Positions 1-5,983 of a DNA stretch of 8,347 nucleotides are shown piece after piece (position 1 is the first letter of the stretch; every line of letters begins with the position of its first letter). Below the pieces are notes generated by a model that made no database searches, was not told the DNA's origin, and saw only the letters and a program-made list of their open reading frames with translations. The translations under genes were made by a program, and so were the position numbers. Source of the stretch: Acidobacteriota bacterium (GTDB lineage Bacteria; Acidobacteriota; HRBIN11); the NCBI GenBank assembly GCA_025061865.1, contig JANXAA010000080.1, forward strand, positions 1 through 8,347, written 5' to 3'.

Positions 1-2
1 CG

Positions 3-266
3 GAGAATAACTTCTTACGTCTACGGTTTTCGGACCACATTCAGCTTCAGCCCGTCCACGTGAAGGGCCCCCTGGCCATCTTGGACGGGGAAGTCCGGGC
101 CGACGAGGACCTCGTCGTGGCCGCCCGGCTCACGGCTCGGTATGCGGACAAGATGCCGAATCTATCGGCTGTAGCGATTTCGGTTCACTCCCCGACGGGT
201 TGGGTCCGCACATTGGAGGTCCCTCCGGCAGAAGAGGCCCTCGTTCGGTCCCTTCAGGTGGGCTGA
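3..266 (+). CDS. C-terminal fragment of an unidentified protein (5' end outside the window)
   Basis: The frame is open from the left edge to TGA at 264-266, giving 87 residues. A GTG at 60 lies in frame, but the open frame upstream and the protein-like composition suggest the gene simply begins outside the window. Visible features are a VKGPLAILDGEV segment, then a helix rich in Ala/Arg (LVVAARLTARYADKM), then a short beta-like tail ending in LQVG. The pattern 'GP-x-ALxDG-x(n)-AARLxARYAD' reminds me of the end of the DUF814/NFACT-R type RNA-binding domain found on some tRNA-thiolation-like proteins. That is recall from memory, not an alignment, so I assign no function. Codon choice is GC-biased and consistent with coding. 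It converges with the minus-strand membrane-protein gene, and the two frames overlap by 137 bp. Confidence 0.6.
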   Translation, partial: ENNFLRLRFSDHIQLQPVHVKGPLAILDGEVRADEDLVVAARLTARYADKMPNLSAVAISVHSPTGWVRTLEVPPAEEALVRSLQVG

Positions 267-1887
267 GCTGGGCCCAAGCGAAGCCCTGGGCGCCCCGCTT
301 GGTCTCGAAGACTTGGATGCCTACCTGCGGAAGGCCGCAAAAGCGGACCGTCGTCGCTTCGAAGGCCTGCCGGAGCCGGTCGCCCGGCCCGATCGTCGCC
401 AGAAACCGTTGAACCCCGAGCCACCGAAAGGACGCCCGGCCAGGTTCGGCCGATACAAGTCCGACCAGCACGTGGCCCCAGAACTGTCGGGGTCCGGGAT
501 TCCAGAAGGACACGTCGATTCCGTAACGGTGTGGCCTGAGGTGGCGGATCCGCAGGCGCTCCAAGACGAGTAGAGGCGGGACCGGCCGGGCCTCGACCAG
601 ACGAACTTCAAGGAGCTCGCGGGTCTCACTACACATACGGACTTCACGGACCGCGGTCGTCAAATCCGTCGGGAAAGTTGCCGTAAAGGTCCATCGGACC
701 CAGTTCATCCAGGGCCACACGCACACCGGGAACCGTCGGGACGCTCCCGCCGGGACGCTGGCCGGTGGGATGACCTGGAAATCGATAGTCCACATGGCCG
801 TTGGGTCGCAGGGCTTCTGACGAAACACCTCCCAGATCGTCGCGAGGGCCTGCCCCGTCATCCAAGGAACCGACCAGCACGCCTTGCCGGACGGGGAAGT
901 CACGACTGGCTGCGGCTGACCTGTATAACCGGCCTGCCCAGCCTGCCCGGCGCTCCAGATCTCAACCGGCATGACTTGCAGGCCATACCAAGCCCGAGGA
1001 ACCCATTCCTCAGAAGCCAGCCAGACCGTCTCCATCGAGGGACATGGGTTCTCCTGCCAGTACCCGACCCAGGCCCATCCGAAAGCAGCCAAGACGATCG
1101 TCCAGAAAATCGCCCGGCGCCGACTTTCCCACGGCCAACCCCGCCAAGCCCCGTATAGCCATGACGGTACGACCCAGCCTATACACCAAGCCAGCCAAGC
1201 GGCCGTGTATCCGGCGGCCCGTCCAGCGTCGGCCCACCCGAGGGCGGCCAAGACGAGGGAACCGAAGACGACGGGCCGTAAGACGTCGGACCCCCATACA
1301 TGCCGAGCGACCCCGGCGGCGATGAAAGCGCCTATACCGGCCGGGACCGTCGGCCCGATTCCCCCGGTACTCAGGGCCACGAGGGCCCCGCCCAGGCCCA
1401 GCCCGACCCACTTGAGCCATAGGAAGGTCCCAGGTCTCAGGCACCGGGTCCCGGGGACATTCACGGAGGTGTGAGACCTGACCCTTGAGACCCCCCCCCT
1501 TCCCCGAACCCCGTGCAAAAGACGTCGAAGATAGGGGAGCTTTCGAGTCAGGGTCCCTTCCGAAGACCGGTGATCCCAGGCCGCAACCTCCTGCCTAAGG
1601 GCATCCAGAAGCCAAACGGCGCAAAAGGGGAGGGGCGTCAGGAGCGCACCGACCCAGCGGATTGGACCGGTCAAGATGAAGTAAGGGGCCAGCCCGACAG
1701 CGACCCAGACGGCCGTCGGATCGACCCCTCCGTCGATGCCGACGGCCCCCAGGAGGGCCAGGACCCCGCCGACGACCCGGCCGGTCCAAGTCGGACTTCG
1801 CCAGAGGAGTAGACCCAGGACTAGCCCCCCCAGGCCGTAAGCGACTCCGACCGGGAGCCAGTCCAGAACGCCGGTTACAAGACCCAT
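130..1887 (-). CDS. Trp-rich multi-pass membrane protein with a large C-terminal domain, function unknown
   Basis: 585 residues, not recognised as a known family. Hydrophobic segments fall in two blocks: about residues 11-29, 36-50, 58-75 and 80-96, then about 156-175, 178-198, 203-220, 225-247 and 258-277. The C-terminal ~300 residues look soluble. They carry six Cys (282, 337, 360, 389, 419, 517) that could form disulphides if this part is outside the cell. Residues ~445-535 have alternating beta-strand character with an 'N-P-G' turn and an 'IGPGD' turn, loosely like CARDB/Ig-type sandwiches (weak inference). Trp is very frequent, 38 of 585 by my count. Residues ~131-154, between the two membrane blocks, are encoded by a 7-bp repeat tract and have atypical codons (AGG, AGA, TCA). 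A run of nine G on the coding strand covers residues ~130-132. The start ATG at 1887 has only a weak purine-rich site upstream. The last ~45 residues are Pro/Gly/Ser-rich and overlap the + strand gene, so they may be an unselected read-through tail. It lies 139 bp downstream of the UbiA gene and may be transcribed with it. Confidence 0.65.
   Translation of the reverse strand: MGLVTGVLDWLPVGVAYGLGGLVLGLLLWRSPTWTGRVVGGVLALLGAVGIDGGVDPTAVWVAVGLAPYFILTGPIRWVGALLTPLPFCAVWLLDALRQEVAAWDHRSSEGTLTRKLPYLRRLLHGVRGRGGVSRVRSHTSVNVPGTRCLRPGTFLWLKWVGLGLGGALVALSTGGIGPTVPAGIGAFIAAGVARHVWGSDVLRPVVFGSLVLAALGWADAGRAAGYTAAWLAWCIGWVVPSWLYGAWRGWPWESRRRAIFWTIVLAAFGWAWVGYWQENPCPSMETVWLASEEWVPRAWYGLQVMPVEIWSAGQAGQAGYTGQPQPVVTSPSGKACWSVPWMTGQALATIWEVFRQKPCDPTAMWTIDFQVIPPASVPAGASRRFPVCVWPWMNWVRWTFTATFPTDLTTAVREVRMCSETRELLEVRLVEARPVPPLLVLERLRIRHLRPHRYGIDVSFWNPGPRQFWGHVLVGLVSAEPGRASFRWLGVQRFLATIGPGDRLRQAFEATTVRFCGLPQVGIQVFETKRGAQGFAWAQLSPPEGTERGPLLPEGPPMCGPNPSGSEPKSLQPIDSASCPHTEP
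1426..1495. repeat. Degenerate 7-bp tandem repeat, ten units, inside the membrane-protein ORF
   Basis: Read on the + strand from 1426, the sequence splits cleanly into heptamers: GGTCCCA, GGTCTCA, then GGCACCG and GGTCCCG, with later, more decayed units ending GGTGTGA and GACCTGA. An imperfect inverted repeat is embedded: AGGTCTCA at 1432-1439 against TGAGACCT at 1473-1480, with CACC/GGTG extending the stem across a 2-nt bulge. The tract runs into nine C at 1491-1499. The 70-bp length is not a multiple of three, although it lies in an open frame. Confidence 0.75.
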
Positions 1888-2026
1888 GGCCTATCCGATC
1901 CGTCCAGTTCGGAAAGATGTGCAACCGAGCGGCCTTTCCCCTCTCTCGGGCCATGGACGAACAGGGAATGGCCGACGACAGGGATTCGCGGTGCACCCCA
2001 TCGCCCCTCGCCGTACCGTTCGATTA

Positions 2027-2998
2027 TCATCCGGGGACCAGGTAGGCGACGGCAAACCCGACCTGGGCAACGAACATCATGATGTACATGTGAGTCCACG
2101 AGACGTGATTTGCGTCCGCCGCTAGCTCATCAGGCCGTCGGAGCATGAGGTACACGACGTAAGCCCCGTAAGCGACTAACACGACACTCAAGGCATCTAA
2201 CAAGCGAGCATTTCCAGTCAGGATGCCAACCCGGATTCCCACAGGGACGAGTAGGAAGGGGACGATAAAAAAGGGGCTGATGACCTGAGCCGCCCGACGG
2301 ACGCCGTACCGGACTGGTAGGGTCCGACACCCGTAGGTCCGATCGCCCTCGATGTCGGCGAAGTCCTTCGTGCTGGTGGCACCCAGCAAAAACAACCCAA
2401 AGATAGTCCCGATATACCAAGGTTCCCAGCCCCAAATAGTCTTCGCCGAGGACCAGCCAGCGACCTTGAGGAGCCATCCCCGCGGGATGGCGATAGTCAC
2501 GTTGGCCCAGATCCCGAACCGCTTCGTCCGCAAGGGCGGCGCCGAATACATCCACGTCATCCCGACGGCAGCAGCCGCCAAGGCAAAGCACTCGGGTCGC
2601 CCTAGGGGCTGGACCCACCAGGCCAGGATGAGGCCCGCGGCCAGCAAGACTCCCGCGTAGACTTTCGCCACGCTCAGGGGGACTCGGCCGGACGGCAGGG
2701 GCCGGTGGGGCTTATTGATCCGGTCGATCTCCAGGTCGTAGACCTGGTTCAGGACGTTCGACCCCGCATTGAGAACGGCCGCCATCAGGCTCCCCAAGAG
2801 GATGAACCGGAGGTGGGTCCAGTCCAGGGGCTGGGGCGGCCAGGCACCCAGGGCCGTCAGGCCCCCTGACAGAAAGCCCAAGGCCGGGGCGATTAGGGTA
2901 AAAGGTCGTGCCAATTCCCATAAAGTTAACCCCCAGCCCGGGCGCCGCGCCCACTGCAAGACCTGGGACGTCATCAAAGCGACCCGCGGTCCCGGCAT
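2027..2998 (-). CDS. UbiA-superfamily polyprenyltransferase
   Basis: 323 residues. An integral membrane enzyme that transfers an isoprenoid chain from a polyprenyl diphosphate to an aromatic or lipid-type acceptor. Both Asp-rich Mg-diphosphate motifs are intact: N84-x3-D88-x3-D92 followed by RINKPHRPLPSG, and a second at D212/D215/D219 (DFADIEGD) followed by CRTLPVRYG. YSAPP at 151-155 is also typical. About eight to nine hydrophobic segments are visible. The 'NxPxRPxPSG' and 'DxxDxEGDR...LPVxxG' wording resembles the chlorophyll-synthase/geranylgeranyl-transferase branch of the superfamily. No photosynthesis gene is visible, so the acceptor cannot be assigned; quinone or archaeal-type lipid enzymes are alternatives. 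I chose ATG 2998 because a GGAG site lies 7 nt upstream. ATG 2974, sharing one base with the preceding gene's TGA, is a possible alternative. The gene overlaps the amidotransferase-like gene by 25 bp, suggesting coupled translation. Confidence 0.9.
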   Translation of the reverse strand: MPGPRVALMTSQVLQWARRPGWGLTLWELARPFTLIAPALGFLSGGLTALGAWPPQPLDWTHLRFILLGSLMAAVLNAGSNVLNQVYDLEIDRINKPHRPLPSGRVPLSVAKVYAGVLLAAGLILAWWVQPLGRPECFALAAAAVGMTWMYSAPPLRTKRFGIWANVTIAIPRGWLLKVAGWSSAKTIWGWEPWYIGTIFGLFLLGATSTKDFADIEGDRTYGCRTLPVRYGVRRAAQVISPFFIVPFLLVPVGIRVGILTGNARLLDALSVVLVAYGAYVVYLMLRRPDELAADANHVSWTHMYIMMFVAQVGFAVAYLVPG

Positions 2999-3801
2999 GG
3001 TCCGTCTCCAGGGGGGATAGGGTCAAGGACCAGGGACCCGGTCCCCTGAACCCGGGTCCCTGACCTCTGAGACCGCCACCAGCGGCAGGCGTCGACGAAC
3101 ATCTCGAAGACGGCCCGAGCTGCCGTATCCTGGCCGAACATCCATTCCGGGTGCCACTGAATCCCCCAGACTGGGTGGTCCGGGTCGGTCCCTTCGAAGG
3201 CCTCGACGAGACCATCCGGCGACCACGCTACGGGGCGCACACGCGGACTCAGCCTCTTGATACCTTGGTGATGACTGCTGTTGACCATGACCGAGGAGCG
3301 GCCGACCCACCGGTACAGCGTGGAGTCCTCGCTTAGGCGGACCTCGTGAGCCGGCTGGGTCGGTGGCGTGTCCGGGTCGTGATCCAGGGCCCCCGGGACC
3401 TCCGACGGGATGTCCTGATAGAGGGAGCCGCCCAGGAATACGTTCAGAACCTGACAGCCGTAACAGATGCCTAAGACCGGCAGACCTTGCTCGAAGGCCG
3501 TCTCCAACCATGCCCAGTCTTGCTGTTCCCGCAAGGGCGACAGGGGACCCAAGCCCGCGTGGGGCGATTCCCCATAGCGTTGAGGGTCGACGTCGCTGTG
3601 GCTCCCCGTCAGGAGAAGACCGTCCAGGAATTCGGCGACCTGCCGCCGGCCGGCCGCCCCCGGGACGGGCGTCAGGACGATCGGGACCGCTCCTGCCCCC
3701 ACGAGGGCCTGCACGTAGGTCAATCGAAACCGGCATAGGGCCTCGGCCGTATCGACGTCCGGCAGGACACCGATGATAGGTCGACGGACATCTTCTTTCA
3801 T
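2974..3801 (-). CDS. Class I glutamine amidotransferase-like hydrolase (peptidase C26 / gamma-glutamyl-GABA hydrolase family)
   Basis: 275 residues. This cytosolic family hydrolyses gamma-glutamyl amide bonds; PuuD, which releases GABA from gamma-glutamyl-GABA in putrescine breakdown, is the classic member. The nucleophile elbow is GICYGCQVLN with Cys113, followed by FLGGSLYQDI. The VNSSHHQGIKRL block is at ~173-184, and the His217/Glu219 pair lies in GIQWHPEW. The N-terminal motif reads LTGSHSDVDPQRYGE, where many members have GGxDVxPxxYG. The domain ends near residue 244. The remaining ~30 residues come from the 7-bp repeat and the start of the UbiA gene, so they are probably a non-functional tail. 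Start ATG 3801 overlaps the preceding stop as ATGA, with GAGGT 9 nt upstream. The substrate is unknown. No putrescine-pathway neighbour is present, so I withhold the puuD symbol. Confidence 0.88.
   Translation of the reverse strand: MKEDVRRPIIGVLPDVDTAEALCRFRLTYVQALVGAGAVPIVLTPVPGAAGRRQVAEFLDGLLLTGSHSDVDPQRYGESPHAGLGPLSPLREQQDWAWLETAFEQGLPVLGICYGCQVLNVFLGGSLYQDIPSEVPGALDHDPDTPPTQPAHEVRLSEDSTLYRWVGRSSVMVNSSHHQGIKRLSPRVRPVAWSPDGLVEAFEGTDPDHPVWGIQWHPEWMFGQDTAARAVFEMFVDACRWWRSQRSGTRVQGTGSLVLDPIPPGDGPCRDRGSL
3006..3009 (-). promoter_or_regulatory. Ribosome binding site deciding the UbiA-gene start
   Basis: GGAG on the minus strand, 7 nt before ATG 2998. The alternative ATG at 2974 has no comparable site, so the longer start is preferred. 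Confidence 0.6.
3020..3075. repeat. Degenerate 7-bp tandem repeat, eight units, over the 3' end of the amidotransferase-like gene
   Basis: From 3020 the + strand splits into GGGTCAA, GGACCAG, then GGACCCG, GTCCCCT, then GAACCCG, GGTCCCT, and two decayed units. It encodes residues ~243-261 of the hydrolase, beyond the end of the recognisable domain, and stops about 20 bp before the UbiA start codon. Confidence 0.8.
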
Positions 3802-4391
3802 AGGGGACGGACCTCGGTCGTAGGTTGGCTGATGAGGTGGACGGCGACCTGGTAGAGTCGGTCCAGGAGGGCCTCGGGAGGACCCTCTGTGGATTTGTTG
3901 ACATAATGGGCGGGAGCGCAGTATTCCATCACGCGCTGAAGCTGCTCGTCGACCCGCAAGGCCGACAGGAAGATGATCGGCGCCCGCACGGTCTGCCCAA
4001 AGGCCTGTTCAACCCAACGGAACGCCACGGCCGCCTGCGTACCCGCCAGGATGGGCATCCGCACGTCCACGATGGCCAACCGGATCGCCTGCTGGCTCTG
4101 CAAACATCGGACGGCCACTTCTAAAAATTGACCCCCGTGTCGGACCACCAAGATGCGCTCGAAGAGACCCCGATTTTGGAAATAGTCTTTCAGGAGTTCG
4201 GCCAGGGTCACCGTGTCGTCGGCGATGATCAGTGTGCCCGCCCGAGCCAGGGACGCCGGGGGGACCCAGTCGAGGGAAAAGCCGCAATAGGCACACCGGA
4301 CCTCTCGACCCCGCTGGCGGCCCCGCTCGACCTCGACCTCGTAGACGATGACGTCCTCGCCACAACTCGGACAGAAGCGCCGACCTTCCAT
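3798..4391 (-). CDS. Zinc-ribbon plus receiver (REC) domain protein, two-component response-regulator type
   Basis: 197 residues from ATG 4391. The N-terminus carries a four-Cys zinc ribbon, CPSC (residues 7-10) and CAYC (33-36). A receiver domain follows from ~residue 52: acidic pair D58/D59 (IIADDT), phospho-acceptor D109 (IVDVRMP), Ser143 in the FLSA strand end, and Lys166 in YVNKS. All the classic phosphorylation residues are present. No output domain follows the receiver, so any effect probably comes through protein contacts or the ribbon (inference). No histidine kinase is visible nearby. Longer starts at 4433 and 4511 are open, but they would add residues encoded by the 7-bp repeat and by queE's 3' end and have no good ribosome site. 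The gene ends in an ATGA overlap with the hydrolase gene and begins 56 bp after queE. Confidence 0.82.
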   Translation of the reverse strand: MEGRRFCPSCGEDVIVYEVEVERGRQRGREVRCAYCGFSLDWVPPASLARAGTLIIADDTVTLAELLKDYFQNRGLFERILVVRHGGQFLEVAVRCLQSQQAIRLAIVDVRMPILAGTQAAVAFRWVEQAFGQTVRAPIIFLSALRVDEQLQRVMEYCAPAHYVNKSTEGPPEALLDRLYQVAVHLISQPTTEVRPL

Positions 4392-4402
4392 GACAGGCTC
4401 TT

Positions 4403-4420
4403 CCCCTGAAGTCCCAGGGG
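4403..4420 (-). promoter_or_regulatory. Hairpin that could cover the ribosome site of the zinc-ribbon/REC gene
   Basis: Perfect 6-bp inverted repeat CCCCTG/CAGGGG with a 6-nt loop, on the sense strand just upstream of ATG 4391. The 3' arm holds AGGGG, the best ribosome-site candidate, 11 nt before the start. Its regulatory meaning is inference. Confidence 0.3.
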
Positions 4421-4447
4421 GCAGATCCCCCATGAAGAAGAACAGAC

Positions 4448-5170
4448 TTATTGGGTACCCGGAGCCCGGGACCCAGGGCCCGGGACCCGCCGAGATCGTA
4501 TCACATCCCACACGGCCGGGTCCATCCGCTCATCCTCGGCCAGGTGGACGTACTTGTGAAGCTGGACTTGTAGGCGGATCGGGAGGCCCGTCGCCAGGAT
4601 GGCTCGCGCCAGGGCCTGGGCTGAAAACTCCTCATGGGAGGGCGAAAAGAGGACTTCCCACCGTCCGATGAGGTCCATCGCCCGGACGAATTCGACGGCC
4701 CAGGTAAAGTCCCGCCACGAGCGGATGACAAATTTGAGCTGGTCCCACGGCGCCAGCCATCGGAAGTTGGGGAAGTAAAACGATGGGAAGGCCCCGCTGT
4801 CAGGACACTTGACATCCACGACCTTAATGACCGGCGGCGGGACGGCCTCAATCGACAAGGCCCCACTCGTTTCCAGTAGGACTCGATACCCCTGACGGAG
4901 CAAGAGTTCCATCAGGGGAATGACATTCTTCTGCAACAGGGGTTCGCCCCCCGTGATCTCGACCGTCCGGCAGGGATACCGCCGGATGGCCTCGAGGATT
5001 TCGTCATAGCTCATCGGGACGCCGCCGTAGAAGGCATGCTCGCTGTCACAGTACACACACCGCAGGTGGCACCCCGTCAGGCGGATGAAGACACAGGGCA
5101 AGCCCATCCACGTGGACTCTCCCTGAATCGAATAGAAAATCTCAGTGACTTGCAGGAAACCAGGACGCAT
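4448..5170 (-). CDS. queE: 7-carboxy-7-deazaguanine synthase (QueE), radical SAM enzyme
   Basis: 240 residues. QueE converts 6-carboxy-tetrahydropterin to 7-carboxy-7-deazaguanine, the ring-contraction step leading to preQ0 and queuosine in tRNA. The N-terminus has the family signature VTEIFYSIQGES at 8-19. The radical-SAM [4Fe-4S] cluster motif CX3CX2C is at Cys34, Cys38 and Cys41, and the SAM-binding ITGGEPLLQ is at 72-80. The VDVKCPDSG block is at 118-126, and the C-terminal QLHKYVH block at 203-209 matches the usual QLHKYIW. The length is normal. The last ~12 residues are encoded by the 7-bp repeat and are unlikely to matter. Start ATG 5170 fits the family N-terminus, though its ribosome site is weak. 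No queC, queD or queF lies in the window, so the pathway is split across the genome. Confidence 0.95.
   Translation of the reverse strand: MRPGFLQVTEIFYSIQGESTWMGLPCVFIRLTGCHLRCVYCDSEHAFYGGVPMSYDEILEAIRRYPCRTVEITGGEPLLQKNVIPLMELLLRQGYRVLLETSGALSIEAVPPPVIKVVDVKCPDSGAFPSFYFPNFRWLAPWDQLKFVIRSWRDFTWAVEFVRAMDLIGRWEVLFSPSHEEFSAQALARAILATGLPIRLQVQLHKYVHLAEDERMDPAVWDVIRSRRVPGPGSRAPGTQ
4454..4488. repeat. 7-bp tandem repeat, five units, over the 3' end of queE
   Basis: Clean period-7 tract on the + strand: GGTACCC, GGAGCCC, then GGGACCC, AGGGCCC, and GGGACCC again. It encodes the Pro/Gly/Ser tail at the end of QueE. This is the least decayed tract in the window. Confidence 0.85.
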
Positions 5171-5223
5171 GGACCGTGGGCAATCCGGCAGATAACCAGG
5201 TCGGTCGATAGAAGGATTAGGGC

Positions 5224-5311
5224 GTAAGGGGAACCCCCGATGGCTGGGTGGATAGGGATACCTTATCAGACCCCGACACGATTAGGCGCGACCTCCGGGG
5301 GTTACCCTTGC
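5224..5311. repeat. Imperfect inverted repeat in the queE-hsp20 intergenic region
   Basis: Arms at 5224-5238 and 5297-5311 match at 13 of 15 positions (GTAAGGGGAACCCCC against the reverse complement of the right arm), with a 58-nt spacer. They lie in the 204-bp gap (5171-5374) upstream of queE. I see no preQ1-type aptamer and no convincing -35/-10 pair in this gap. It could be a leader-RNA stem, a protein-binding site or a decayed small mobile element. Confidence 0.4.
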
Positions 5312-5374
5312 TCCCTCACCGCTGACCAGCCGACCGGCCTAACCGCCCCATTGCCGTACCGCCTGATGGTTCTC

Positions 5375-5815
5375 CTATTCGATAGATACCTCTCGGACCG
5401 CCGCTGACCGCCGGGGGATCCAGACGGTCAGGAGTCCATCTCGGTACGTAGTCTCCAGCCGGTCGGGATCAGCCGTCTCGGGTAAGGGTACACAGCGGGC
5501 CAATGGACCCGCCGGAATCTCGATCCGATAGTACTCTTGTCCCTCTTGAACCGGTGCCAGAGTACGGGTCCCGAGGATCCAGACCTGATGACCCTCGACC
5601 CGGACCTCCAAATTCGCCCGGTCCACACCAGCGATTTCGGCCTCGATGACGTAACCCTCCGGCGTCTCATAAAGGTCGACCGGGGGTTCCCAGGGGGACT
5701 CCACGTCAGGATCGACGGCCAAACCCTCCAGCTCCCGGGAGAGGGTCTCTTCTAAAAGGCGATTGAACCGTCCGTAAAGGACTCGGAGCGTATCCCGTAA
5801 GTCGTGTTTCCACAC
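5375..5815 (-). CDS. Small heat-shock protein, Hsp20/alpha-crystallin family
   Basis: 146 residues from GTG 5815. An ATP-independent holdase chaperone that forms oligomers and keeps unfolding proteins soluble. The N-terminal arm has 'LYGRFNRLLEE', like the 'MxRLFEE' helix of the family. The alpha-crystallin domain runs from ~residue 44 (PPVDLYETPEGYVIEAEIAG) to ~137 and contains the conserved YRDGLLTVWIPR strand, usually A-x-x-x-GVL-x-V-x-x-P. The tail ends in a V-S-I triplet, matching the I/V-x-I/V anchor. An in-frame GTG at 5881 would add 22 residues. I prefer 5815 because the extra codons are AT-ending, unlike the rest, and contain a perfect palindrome. Ribosome sites are weak for both. 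The gene stands alone and is read away from the tRNA genes. Confidence 0.9.
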   Translation of the reverse strand: MWKHDLRDTLRVLYGRFNRLLEETLSRELEGLAVDPDVESPWEPPVDLYETPEGYVIEAEIAGVDRANLEVRVEGHQVWILGTRTLAPVQEGQEYYRIEIPAGPLARCVPLPETADPDRLETTYRDGLLTVWIPRRSAAVREVSIE

Positions 5816-5840
5816 GGCCCACCGCCAAGGACCGGGCGTG
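5813..5840 (-). promoter_or_regulatory. Stem-loop that would pair with the hsp20 GTG start codon
   Basis: On the sense strand, CACGCCC (5840-5834) can pair with GGG-C-CGTG (5820-5813), seven pairs with a single bulged C and a 13-nt loop. The paired 3' arm contains the GTG start at 5815-5813, and the GGTGG-like ribosome site lies in the loop and arm. This arrangement is compatible with an RNA thermometer, as known for several small heat-shock genes, but it is unproven here. Confidence 0.35.
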
Positions 5841-5853
5841 CATAGAGATGTTA

Positions 5854-5874
5854 GATTTTCCCCTCCGGAAAATC
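5854..5874 (-). promoter_or_regulatory. Perfect 8-bp palindrome with GGAGG loop in the hsp20 leader
   Basis: GATTTTCC (sense strand 5874-5867), loop GGAGG (5866-5862), GGAAAATC (5861-5854). It is AT-richer than its surroundings and lies 39 nt upstream of GTG 5815. It could be an operator or the upper hairpin of a leader structure. It is not a CIRCE element, which has TTAGCACTC arms. Confidence 0.4.
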
Positions 5875-5957
5875 CAGTCACTGGTGGATGTACTCACCAA
5901 GCCGGCTATCCACTGGATATGGAATGAAAGTACAGCCGGTCACGTCGCCGGTCGACG

Positions 5958-5983
5958 ATGGGGACGGCCGTTCGGTAGCCAAG
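5958..5983 (-). promoter_or_regulatory. Possible heat-shock (sigma-32-like) promoter for hsp20
   Basis: Minus strand CTTGGC (5983-5978), a 14-nt spacer, then CCCCAT (5963-5958). The known sigma-32 pattern is CTTGAA, 13-17 nt, CCCCATNT. The -10-like half matches fully up to CCCCAT, and the -35 half matches at 4 of 6. Its place upstream of an hsp20 gene supports the reading, but it is unknown whether this lineage has sigma-32. It leaves a leader of about 130 nt to GTG 5815. Confidence 0.3.

Noticed and set aside
971..1474. Long + strand ORFs (for example 167 residues) opposite the membrane-protein gene
   Set aside because: Composition is rich in Pro/Arg/Thr/Ala with no motif. The minus-strand frame has GC-ending codons and membrane segments, so these are shadows.
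1426..1495. CRISPR or REP-type array
   Set aside because: The 7-bp units lack spacers and are far too short for CRISPR. No cas genes are present.
1949..1973. GGCCAT/ATGGCC hairpin in the UbiA-to-membrane-protein gap
   Set aside because: Only 6 bp with a 13-nt loop and no T run; it is common by chance in GC-rich sequence.
4392..4511. N-terminal extension of the zinc-ribbon/REC protein (start at 4511)
   Set aside because: It overlaps queE, translates the 7-bp repeat and lacks a ribosome site. The CPSC ribbon begins right after ATG 4391.
5171..5374. preQ1 or other riboswitch upstream of queE
   Set aside because: No preQ1, TPP or cobalamin core sequence is visible. Only the loose inverted repeat was found.
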